From: JACDAN01 sp046729215
GTDB lineage: Bacteria > Actinomycetota > Thermoleophilia > Gaiellales > Gaiellaceae
DNA: 5,203 bases
NCBI GenBank assembly: GCA_046729215.1
Contig: JBKPGE010000263.1
Location: forward strand, 1-5,203
Direction of reading: 5' to 3'
The position numbers and the translations under genes were made by a program. Within the stretch, counting starts at the first letter, position 1. The number at the start of each line of letters is the position of its first letter. Below, in pieces: positions 1 through 5,203 of the stretch. Under the pieces are notes generated by a model. That model had not been told where the DNA came from, did no database searches, and saw only the letters and a program-made list of their open reading frames with translations.

Positions 1-860
1 GCGTCCTTCGCGAGCGCCTGCAGATCCTCGGGAAGCATGTACTCGCGGCCACGGATCAACGCGAGCGCCCGCCCAGACTGCACCAGGCTGATCGGGCCTC
101 GCGGACTCGCGCCGTAGGCGACGTACTCCGAGCGCTGCCGCGTGGCCGTCGCGAGGTTGACGGCGTAGCTGATGAGCGCCGGATCGACGTAGATCTCGAA
201 GACGGCGCGCTGGAGCGCCTTGAGGTCATCGAGTGACAGCGCCTCGCGCAGCTCGGGGGGTGGAATGAGCTGCCGCTCGACGATCGTGAGCTCTTCGTCG
301 TGTTCGGGATAGCCGATGAGGATCTTGAGCATGAAGCGGTCGACCTGAGCCTCCGGAAGGGGATACGTGCCTTCGGACTCGATCGGGTTCTGCGTCGCCA
401 TCACGAGGAACGGGTCCGGGACGGGGAAGGTGTCGTGCCCGATGGTCACCTGGCGCTCCTGCATGACCTCCAGGAGCGCCGACTGCACCTTGGCGGGCGC
501 CCGGTTGATTTCGTCCGCCAGGAGGAAGTTGCAGAAGACGGGGCCGAGTTCCGTGTCGAAGGTTCCCTCGCCGGCCCGGTAGATGCGCGTCCCGACGAGG
601 TCTGACGGAACGAGGTCGGGCGTGAACTGCACGCGCGCGAAGGAGCCACCCAGTACGCCGGCGGTGGTCTTGATCGTGAGCGTCTTTGCGAGTCCCGGGA
701 CGCCTTCGATCAGGAGGTGACCCTGTGCCAGCAGGCAGACGAGCACCCGCTCGAGCATCGCCTCTTGTCCTGCGATCACTCGGCGGATCTCGAAGAGCGC
801 CTGCTCCAAGCGCTCCTTCGACTCCGCAGGGGTCGGGACGGACGGGTCGTTCGTGGACAC
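1..860 (-). CDS. MoxR-family AAA+ ATPase, C-terminus cut by the window edge
   Basis: 286 residues are visible; perhaps 30 to 50 C-terminal residues lie beyond the left edge. Seen: Walker A (EGVPGLAKT, residues 52-60), the MoxR stretch FTPDLVPSDLVGT (79-91), Walker B with the following Asn-Arg (LLADEINRAP, 113-122), EVMQERQVTIG (131-141), sensor-1 region ATQNPIESEGTYPLPEAQVDRF (split around 155-176), and GASPRG (250-255) of the C-terminal lid. Together these are diagnostic of MoxR ATPases, cytoplasmic chaperone-like enzymes that use ATP to mature or activate partner proteins, usually with a von Willebrand factor A protein. The GTG start is chosen because AGGAG lies 7 nt upstream; another in-frame GTG at 890 has no ribosome site and sits directly after a stop. 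MoxR genes are usually followed by DUF58 and VWA genes, which would lie off the left edge. The specific client cannot be told from this sequence. Confidence 0.95.
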   Translation of the reverse strand, partial: MSTNDPSVPTPAESKERLEQALFEIRRVIAGQEAMLERVLVCLLAQGHLLIEGVPGLAKTLTIKTTAGVLGGSFARVQFTPDLVPSDLVGTRIYRAGEGTFDTELGPVFCNFLLADEINRAPAKVQSALLEVMQERQVTIGHDTFPVPDPFLVMATQNPIESEGTYPLPEAQVDRFMLKILIGYPEHDEELTIVERQLIPPPELREALSLDDLKALQRAVFEIYVDPALISYAVNLATATRQRSEYVAYGASPRGPISLVQSGRALALIRGREYMLPEDLQALAKD

Positions 861-867
861 GAGCCGG

Positions 868-872
868 CTCCT
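868..872 (-). promoter_or_regulatory. Ribosome binding site of the MoxR-type ATPase gene
   Basis: On the minus strand the bases read AGGAG inside a purine-rich GAGAGAGAGGAG run, 7 nt before the GTG at 860. This is the strongest Shine-Dalgarno match in the left half and decides the GTG start over the in-frame GTG at 890. Confidence 0.75.
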
Positions 873-896
873 CTCTCTCAGCGATTGCACCTAGAG

Positions 897-920
897 GAAA
901 CCACTGAAGACTAAGGTTTC
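897..920. promoter_or_regulatory. Inverted repeat in the divergent moxR-type / ferritin-like intergenic region
   Basis: GAAACC (897-902) and GGTTTC (915-920) are perfect 6-bp inverted arms around a 12-nt spacer. They lie in the short gap between the two divergent genes, where both promoters should be. It could be an operator for a dimeric regulator or a weak RNA hairpin. No convincing -35/-10 pair could be fixed on either strand, so the role is inferred from position only. Confidence 0.3.
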
Positions 921-972
921 TGTGAGAGGAGCCCTTCTTAGCGCGCGCTCAACGGTAACCTTGCGCGACCTC

Positions 973-1809
973 ATGGCCACGGCGCCGAAAGACCAGCTCG
1001 ACGAAACCGGCACGTCGACCGACGGCCACCCTGAACGGACCAAGGAAGTCTTCCGCTACTACCAGCTCGCCAAGAAGCAGGAATGGCAGGTGGGGGACAT
1101 GGCCTGGGGCGACATCCCGCCGATCCCCGAGACCACCGGCTCGAAGGAGCGGCAGGCGCGCCGGCAGGGCGTCTGGCGCTCGGTCATCACTCAGCAACTG
1201 CAGGCTGACTCACTCGCGGTCGAGATGGCCGCGCAGCTGCTCGAGCTCGCCCGGCACCAGGAGGCCAAGCTCTACTACTCGACGATGGCGCAGGACGAGG
1301 CGCGCCACGTCGAGGCCTGGCTGCGGCTGGCCGAAGCGGCCGGAGGGACGAGCGAGCGCGATCCGTATCTCGACAAGCTCGCCCAGATGTTCCTCGGGCT
1401 CGACGTGCTCGAGGAGAAGGTCTTCCTGATGCAGGTCTTCTTCGAGCGGATGATCATCCCGCGCTTCCGGCTGATCGCGCGTTCCTCGCGCGGGACGCTG
1501 CTCGAGGATCTCTGCAACCGGCTGACGATCGACGATGGGATCCACCACGGAGCCGGAATGGCTTACGAGCGCGTGCTGCTACGGGACGCAAACAAGAAGA
1601 CGAAGGACAAGATGATCCGGGGCGCCGAGAAGATGCTTCCGATCTTCGCCCGGCACGTCCTCTGGCGGCCGAAGGAGCGAGAGTTCATCGGCAGCGCGAT
1701 GCGTTCGCGCGACGTCGCCCGCGTGCGCCGCGAGATCGAGGAGGGCGTGCGGATCGCGTCGTCGCTCGGCCTCGACGTCGGCGACATCGAGTACACGCTT
1801 CCGGGGTAG
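973..1809 (+). CDS. Ferritin-like (putative diiron) protein of unknown function
   Basis: 278 residues from the ATG chosen here. The sequence fits the four-helix ferritin-like / ribonucleotide-reductase-R2-like fold. Candidate metal ligands run in the expected order: D79 (in QADSLAVE; E84 is an alternative), E109-x-x-H112 (in QDEARHVEAW), E158 (in VFFERMIIP) and D188-x-x-H191 (in IDDGIHHG). The D79 to E109 spacing of 30 is like R2 proteins and diiron monooxygenase subunits. The N-terminal part (about 27-55) is Trp-rich (QEWQVGDMAWGD), as in several R2-like oxidases. No signal peptide or membrane segment is seen, so it is probably cytoplasmic. Family members may be oxidases, oxygenases or iron proteins; the substrate cannot be inferred. 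The frame is open from a GTG at 922, but the 17 extra codons include AGA, GGA, CTT, TCA, GTA and TTG, unlike the GC-ending codons after 973, so the ATG is preferred even though it lacks a clear ribosome site. The stop is 4 nt from the convergent mreB stop. Confidence 0.8.
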   Translation: MATAPKDQLDETGTSTDGHPERTKEVFRYYQLAKKQEWQVGDMAWGDIPPIPETTGSKERQARRQGVWRSVITQQLQADSLAVEMAAQLLELARHQEAKLYYSTMAQDEARHVEAWLRLAEAAGGTSERDPYLDKLAQMFLGLDVLEEKVFLMQVFFERMIIPRFRLIARSSRGTLLEDLCNRLTIDDGIHHGAGMAYERVLLRDANKKTKDKMIRGAEKMLPIFARHVLWRPKEREFIGSAMRSRDVARVRREIEEGVRIASSLGLDVGDIEYTLPG

Positions 1810-1813
1810 AGCC

Positions 1814-2869
1814 TCAGCGGCGCCAGCGGCGTTTCCGGGGCAGATTCAGCCGCTGCCGGGAGACCCGCTGGATCACCGGCAGCTCCTCGAGGCTGTGTCC
1901 AGCTCCCGTTGCGACACAGGTGAGCGGCGAGTCGGCGATGTAGACCGGTAGCTGGGTTTCTCTGCGCATGAGCTCGTCGAGGCCGCGCAGGAGCGCGCCG
2001 CCGCCCACCAGGACGATCCCACGATTGGTGATGTCCGCCGCGAGCTCGGGAGGGGTGGCCTCGAGCGTCTCCTTGACCGCGTCGATGATCTGGCTCACCG
2101 GCCGCTCGAGCGCCTCACGCGCCTCCTCCGCCGTGAATCGGGTCCTCCGCAGCCCGCCGGTGACGAGATCGCGGCCGCTCACCTCGGTGTCCGGGAGGTC
2201 GCCGACCTCGATCGCGGACCCGACCGCGATCTTCACCTCCTCGGCACGCTCCTGGCCGATCAGGAGCTTCGTCTGCTTCCTGACGTACCTGACGATCGCG
2301 TCGTCCATCTCGTAGCCGCCGACGCGAAGCGAGCGCGAGGCGACGATCCCTCCAAGCGAGATGACGGCGACCTCGGTCGTTCCGCCGCCGATGTCCACGA
2401 CCATGTTGCCGCTCGGCTCGGCGACGGGCATGCCGGCTCCGATGGCCCCCGCCATCGGCTCCTCGATGACGTCGGCCTCACGGGCTCCGGCGGTGAGCGT
2501 GGCTTCTTTCACGGCTCGCTCTTCGACGTCTGTGATCCCGCTCGGCACGCAGAGGACTACCCGTCGGTGAATGCCGCGATGGCCATTCGCCTTGGCCAGG
2601 AACCGCCGGAGCATCTGCTCGGTCACGTCGAAGTCGGCGATGACCCCATGTCGGAGAGGTCGTGTCGCCCGAATCGTCGCCGGCGTGCGGCCGATCATCC
2701 TGCGCGCCTCGTCGCCGACGGCCTGGACCTGTCCGGTCGTCTCGTCGATCGCGATCACCGAGGGCTCGAAGAGGATGATCCCCTCATGGCGGACAAAAAC
2801 GACTGTGTTCGCCGTCCCGAGATCGACGGCCATGTCGCTGCGCCGGTAGCTAGGCAGGCGGAGACGCAC
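1814..2869 (-). CDS. mreB: Rod shape-determining protein MreB (bacterial actin homologue)
   Basis: 351 residues, close to the usual family length. Actin-fold motifs are intact: phosphate-1 loop DLGTANT (16-22), EPSVIAI (35-41), connect-1 region EEPMAGAIGAGMPV (136-149), phosphate-2 loop DIGGGTTEVAVIS (159-171) and adenosine motif VLVGGGALLRGL (287-298). MreB forms ATP-dependent filaments beneath the inner membrane that guide lateral wall synthesis with MreC, MreD, RodA and PBP2. The GTG start is chosen because MreB proteins normally carry about ten residues before the DLGTANT motif; the ATG at 2833 would place that motif at the extreme N-terminus, and an in-frame stop lies just upstream of the GTG. 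Only a weak GGA ribosome site precedes it. Oddities: the last 17 residues hold nine Arg/Lys (ending RKRRWRR), and no mreC or mreD follows, since the next gene is convergent. It lies 28 nt downstream of msrB on the same strand and is probably co-transcribed. Confidence 0.96.
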   Translation of the reverse strand: MRLRLPSYRRSDMAVDLGTANTVVFVRHEGIILFEPSVIAIDETTGQVQAVGDEARRMIGRTPATIRATRPLRHGVIADFDVTEQMLRRFLAKANGHRGIHRRVVLCVPSGITDVEERAVKEATLTAGAREADVIEEPMAGAIGAGMPVAEPSGNMVVDIGGGTTEVAVISLGGIVASRSLRVGGYEMDDAIVRYVRKQTKLLIGQERAEEVKIAVGSAIEVGDLPDTEVSGRDLVTGGLRRTRFTAEEAREALERPVSQIIDAVKETLEATPPELAADITNRGIVLVGGGALLRGLDELMRRETQLPVYIADSPLTCVATGAGHSLEELPVIQRVSRQRLNLPRKRRWRR

Positions 2870-2897
2870 CGCCCGATTCCATCACGAACGCGTGAGG

Positions 2898-3290
2898 CTA
2901 GTCCTCTTCCAGTTTCAACGCCGCCGAGTTGATGCAGTAGCGCTGGCCCGTCGGGTGCGGCCCGTCGGGGAAGACATGCCCGAGATGGCCACCGCAGTTC
3001 GAGCACATCACCTCGGTGCGCACCATCCCGTAGCTCGTGTCCGTCTCCTCATCGATCGCGTCCTCCGACGTCGGGGCGTTGAACGCGGGCCAACCGCAGC
3101 CGGAGTCGTACTTCGTCTCCGAGGCGAAGAGCTCCGCGCCACAGCCGGCGCAGCGGTATGTCCCCGGCTCGAAGACGTGGTCGTATTCGTTGGTGAACGG
3201 CGCCTCAGTGCCCTTTTCCCGGAGGATCCGGTACTGCTCGGGCGTCAGCTCGGCGCGCCACTCTGCGTCGGTCTTCTCAATCTTTGTCAT
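2898..3290 (-). CDS. msrB: Peptide-methionine (R)-S-oxide reductase MsrB
   Basis: 130 residues, a complete single-domain MsrB. It reduces the R epimer of methionine sulfoxide in proteins, with thioredoxin as the usual electron donor, and is cytoplasmic because no signal peptide is present. Seen: the TDAEWRAELTPEQY start region, two zinc CxxC pairs (C47/C50 in CAGC and C96/C99 in CSNC), the probable resolving Cys65 in SGCGWPAF, HLGHVFPDGP (102-111) and catalytic Cys119 in RYCINS. All key residues are present, so it should be active. The ATG at 3290 gives the typical family N-terminus MTKIEKTDAEW. An in-frame ATG at 3317 would add nine residues, but those codons (ACA, CAT, CGT, ACT, CCT) are unlike the rest of the gene and that ATG directly abuts a hairpin. 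No msrA is fused or adjacent. The stop lies 28 nt before the mreB start, which suggests an msrB-mreB transcript. Confidence 0.96.
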   Translation of the reverse strand: MTKIEKTDAEWRAELTPEQYRILREKGTEAPFTNEYDHVFEPGTYRCAGCGAELFASETKYDSGCGWPAFNAPTSEDAIDEETDTSYGMVRTEVMCSNCGGHLGHVFPDGPHPTGQRYCINSAALKLEED

Positions 3291-3317
3291 AGGCCCAGTC
3301 TGCCAACGATGTGTCAT

Positions 3318-3332
3318 CCGACCGAGGGTCGG
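3318..3332. promoter_or_regulatory. Perfect 15-bp palindrome, left of a tandem pair
   Basis: CCGACC-GAG-GGTCGG is a perfect 6-bp inverted repeat with a 3-bp centre. It lies between the divergent msrB and propeller genes. There is no T-run after it on either strand, so an operator is more likely than a terminator. Function is inferred from position. Confidence 0.4.
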
Positions 3333-3345
3333 GCTCGTAGAGCCC
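3331..3345. promoter_or_regulatory. Perfect 15-bp palindrome, right of a tandem pair
   Basis: GGGCTC-GTA-GAGCCC has the same 6-3-6 design as its neighbour and shares two bases with it; the centres are 13 bp apart. In RNA the two hairpins could not both form fully. As DNA they could be adjoining regulator sites controlling both divergent genes. The arm sequences of the two palindromes differ. Confidence 0.4.
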
Positions 3346-3364
3346 GGGGACGGAACTTTTCGAC

Positions 3365-3371
3365 AAGGGGG
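3365..3371 (+). promoter_or_regulatory. Ribosome binding site fixing a TTG start
   Basis: AAGGGGG lies 5 nt before the TTG at 3377 and is the best Shine-Dalgarno-like match on the plus strand of this region. It supports the TTG, which also gives a complete signal peptide with two Arg after the initiator. Confidence 0.7.
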
Positions 3372-3376
3372 ACAAA

Positions 3377-4303
3377 TTGCGACGCATCACGCTGCTTGCA
3401 GCATGGATTGCGGTCGCGGCCACGGTTTTGGCCGCACCGTTGGGAGCGTCTTCCAGCTTCCCGGAGAAGATCGCCCTCCCGGATGGCTTCCGGCCTGAGG
3501 GGATCGCGATCGGGAAAGGCCACAACTTCTACGTCGGCTCGATTCCAACCGGCGCGATCTGGCGCGGAGACCTGAGAACGGGCGAGGGCGAGATCATCAA
3601 CGCGGGTGACACCGGGCGCTCTTCGATCGGGGTCGAGTACCACCGCGGGCTCCTGTTCGTCGCCGGTGGAGGGACCGGCAAGGGCTTCGTCTACAGCGCG
3701 CGCACCGGAGATCTGCTCGCCACGTACACGTTCTTCACGCCCACCGGAGCGGGACAGACGTTCGTGAACGACGTCGTGGTCGCGCGGGGCGGCGCCTACT
3801 TCACCGACTCGATCCGGCCGTTCCTCTACCGGGTCAGCGGCGGTCAGGTCACGGCGATCCCGCTGGCCGGTGCGATCATCTATGGCCCCGGGAACAACGC
3901 CAACGGCATCGACACGACACCGAATGGCAAGACGCTCATCATCGTCCAGACCAATGTCGGCAAGCTGTTCACGGTCAACCGGCGGACCGGAGTGACGCGC
4001 GAGATCGTGCTCAACGAGCCGGTCACGAACGGAGACGGCATCCTGCTCGACGGCCGGCGGACCCTGTTCGTCGTACAGAATCGGGAAAACAAGGTCGCCG
4101 TCGTCAAGCTCGACAAGCGGCTCACATCAGGGACCGTTGTCACGCATCTGACGGATCCGGACTTCGACGTGCCGACGACGATCGACGAGTTCGGCAACCG
4201 CCTTTACGCCGTCAACGCGCGTTTCACGACGACGCCGACTCCGACGACGCCGTACTGGGTGAATCAGTTCCCGAAGGCCGGGAAAGGGAAGAACGAGGAC
4301 TAG
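3377..4303 (+). CDS. Secreted SMP-30/NHL-like beta-propeller protein
   Basis: 308 residues from a TTG start. Residues 1 to about 25 form a Sec signal peptide: MRR, a hydrophobic core LLAAWIAVAATVLAA and a likely cleavage near A20 or A24, so the product is probably exported. The mature part shows about six propeller-like repeats, each with a conserved turn: RPEGIAIG (39-46), SIGVEY (83-88), FVNDVVV (129-135), NANGIDTTPNG (174-184), NGDGILLDG (218-226) and FDVPTTI (263-269). E41, N131, N176 and D220 fall at the blade entries where SMP-30/gluconolactonase-type propellers hold their metal, so a metal-dependent lactonase or hydrolase is possible but unproved. Close relatives in actinobacteria are, from memory, sometimes labelled superoxide dismutase; no SOD motif is visible here. 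Its last 80 nt overlap the convergent sigma/zf-HC2 gene. The two palindromes upstream may regulate it together with the divergent msrB. Confidence 0.85.
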   Translation: MRRITLLAAWIAVAATVLAAPLGASSSFPEKIALPDGFRPEGIAIGKGHNFYVGSIPTGAIWRGDLRTGEGEIINAGDTGRSSIGVEYHRGLLFVAGGGTGKGFVYSARTGDLLATYTFFTPTGAGQTFVNDVVVARGGAYFTDSIRPFLYRVSGGQVTAIPLAGAIIYGPGNNANGIDTTPNGKTLIIVQTNVGKLFTVNRRTGVTREIVLNEPVTNGDGILLDGRRTLFVVQNRENKVAVVKLDKRLTSGTVVTHLTDPDFDVPTTIDEFGNRLYAVNARFTTTPTPTTPYWVNQFPKAGKGKNED

Positions 4304-5203
4304 CGTTCGAGCCGCGGCCGGCGTCCGCCGATGCGGGTGCCGGCTCGGTCTTCGGCCGAGGCTTTGGCTTCGGCGCCTCGGCGACATGTGCCGGCCGAGA
4401 GGGTTTCGTGCGTTCCGGCCGGTTGAGCCCGAGTTTCTTCCCGGCTTGAGGGCGCTTTCTCGTCGGAACTGCAGCCGACTTGGCGGTCGGCGGGCGAGTC
4501 CTGGCCACGGGCATGAGCTCGGGGACGCGAAGCTTCTTGACAATGCGGGGAGTCTTCTCAGGCGCCCGTACGAGTCCCGCAGCAACTTTCTTCGTTCGGT
4601 GTAGAGCCTTCGCGTGCTTCGGCTTGGGTTTCTGCTGAGCGCGCGTCACCGTCGGAAGCGCTTGCTCGCTGCGCGTGCGGGTTTGCGCCGGCGCGATGAT
4701 GGCGACCGGTTGCAGCCGGGATGTCGGTGCTGCGACGGACACGGCGCCCGCCTTGGCGCGGTCGGCTTTCGCCGGCGGGTGATGACTCACGCCGTACCCC
4801 ACACCGCCCGCGACCGACGCGGCAGCTGCGACTGCCGCAGCCTTCGCAACGAATCCTGCAGCTACTCCACCGCCGACCGCCGCCGAGCCACCGGCCGCTG
4901 CGCCTGTTACGCCGAGGCTCGCCGCCGTCTGCTCGCCGCGGATGAGGTAAAGCGACACCGGAACCGGCATCACCGAGAGGCCCTGGAAGAGCGAGCGCTG
5001 GCGCTTCTGGACGCTCGCGGAGCGGGCGCAGAGCGGGCATTCGCTGAGATGTCGTTTCAGGCGCCGCGCCTCGCGGCGCGACAGCCGTCCGTCGAGACGG
5101 CGCGACACGGCCTGCTCGGCCTCGGCGCAGGTAAGGGCCTCCTCGACGTGCTCCGCGAGGGAACGTCGCGCGCGGAAGATCAGCGACTCGAGCGCGCTCT
5201 GGC
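4224..5203 (-). CDS. Sigma-70-family (ECF-like) factor fused to a zf-HC2 domain, membrane segment and basic tail; N-terminus off the window
   Basis: The frame is open to the right edge; 325 C-terminal residues are visible, counted from the edge. Residues 1-17 (QSALESLIFRARRSLAE) resemble the recognition helix at the end of sigma region 4. A zf-HC2 zinc-binding domain follows, with all four expected ligands: C25, then LDGRLS (36-41), then H51-x3-C55-x2-C58. Next come a hydrophobic, Ala/Gly-rich stretch (about 95-138, best membrane candidate 121-138, near bases 4788-4841) and a long Pro/Lys/Arg/Ala-rich low-complexity tail (about 142-299), presumably outside the membrane. The last 26 residues are Ser-rich. 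In this layout an anti-sigma-like domain is carried by the sigma factor itself and could tether or inhibit it until a signal arrives. A GTG at 5108 could be mistaken for the start, but it falls inside the zinc domain and would remove C25. Only the tip of the sigma part is visible, so that assignment is less certain than the zf-HC2 call. Confidence 0.8.
   Translation of the reverse strand, partial: QSALESLIFRARRSLAEHVEEALTCAEAEQAVSRRLDGRLSRREARRLKRHLSECPLCARSASVQKRQRSLFQGLSVMPVPVSLYLIRGEQTAASLGVTGAAAGGSAAVGGGVAAGFVAKAAAVAAAASVAGGVGYGVSHHPPAKADRAKAGAVSVAAPTSRLQPVAIIAPAQTRTRSEQALPTVTRAQQKPKPKHAKALHRTKKVAAGLVRAPEKTPRIVKKLRVPELMPVARTRPPTAKSAAVPTRKRPQAGKKLGLNRPERTKPSRPAHVAEAPKPKPRPKTEPAPASADAGRGSNASPRSSLSRPSGTDSPSTASSESASS
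4355..4382 (+). terminator. 8-bp inverted repeat downstream of the propeller gene, possible terminator
   Basis: GCCGAGGC (4355-4362) and GCCTCGGC (4375-4382) form a perfect 8-bp stem with a 12-nt loop, 52 nt after the propeller gene's stop. No T-run follows, so it is not a classical intrinsic terminator. It also lies within the convergent gene's Pro/Lys-rich coding stretch, so repetitive codons may explain it. Confidence 0.2.

Noticed and set aside
885..917. TTGCAC (885-890) with TAAGGT (912-917) as a promoter for the ferritin-like gene
   Set aside because: The spacer of 21 nt is too long and other spacings give poor -10 matches.
1824..1855. CAGCGGC / GCCGCTG inverted repeat near the end of mreB, considered as a bidirectional terminator
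   Set aside because: Seven base pairs around an 18-nt loop, no T-run on either side, and it lies in Arg codons of mreB, where GC-rich repeats arise easily.
2898..3317. Start of msrB at ATG 3317
   Set aside because: The added nine codons are untypical for the gene, family members begin near MTKIEKTDAEW, and a hairpin abuts that ATG.
2892..3575. Long plus-strand open frame opposite msrB
   Set aside because: It is antisense to a clearly identified msrB, crosses the start of the propeller gene in another frame, and shows no recognisable domain; high GC makes such shadow frames common.
4558..5040. Minus-strand 160-codon frame inside the sigma fusion gene
   Set aside because: An Arg/Gly-rich shadow frame without motifs, fully inside a frame that carries zf-HC2 ligands.
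4224..5108. Treating the last gene as a complete 294-residue protein starting at GTG 5108
   Set aside because: The frame continues upstream to the window edge with sigma-like and zinc-domain sequence, and the GTG would split the zf-HC2 domain and lose its first Cys.

Overview
The window looks like chromosomal DNA from a high-GC bacterium, most likely an actinobacterium of the Thermoleophilia (Gaiellales or Solirubrobacterales) type. This is inferred from strongly GC-biased codon use, GTG and TTG starts, and a sigma factor whose C-terminus carries its own zinc-binding anti-sigma-like domain. No 16S or marker gene is present, so the placement is tentative. There are six protein genes and almost no free space. 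I see no tRNA, rRNA, CRISPR array, insertion sequence or phage gene.

Layout, left to right. (1) A MoxR-family AAA+ ATPase reads leftward and runs off the left edge, losing its C-terminus. (2) A divergent, rightward gene encodes a ferritin-like putative diiron protein of unknown function. (3) It converges, with 4 nt between stop codons, on a leftward mreB (bacterial actin). (4) Upstream of mreB, on the same strand and 28 nt away, is msrB (methionine-R-sulfoxide reductase), so msrB and mreB probably form a transcription unit. (5) Divergent from msrB is a rightward gene for a secreted SMP-30/NHL-like beta-propeller. The gap between them holds two tandem perfect palindromes. (6) The last gene reads leftward from beyond the right edge. 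It encodes the end of a sigma-70 region-4-like helix-turn-helix, then a zf-HC2 zinc-binding domain, an Ala/Gly-rich membrane segment and a long basic Pro/Lys/Ala tail. Its 3' end overlaps the propeller gene by 80 nt, antisense.

Most genes look like housekeeping or accessory functions with no single shared pathway. The points most worth attention are the sigma/anti-sigma-like fusion with its overprinted Ser-rich C-terminus, the pairing of a methionine sulfoxide reductase with a bacterial actin, the orphan mreB with an Arg-rich tail, and the orphan ferritin-like protein beside a MoxR ATPase. I do not see a clear new defence or mobile system here.
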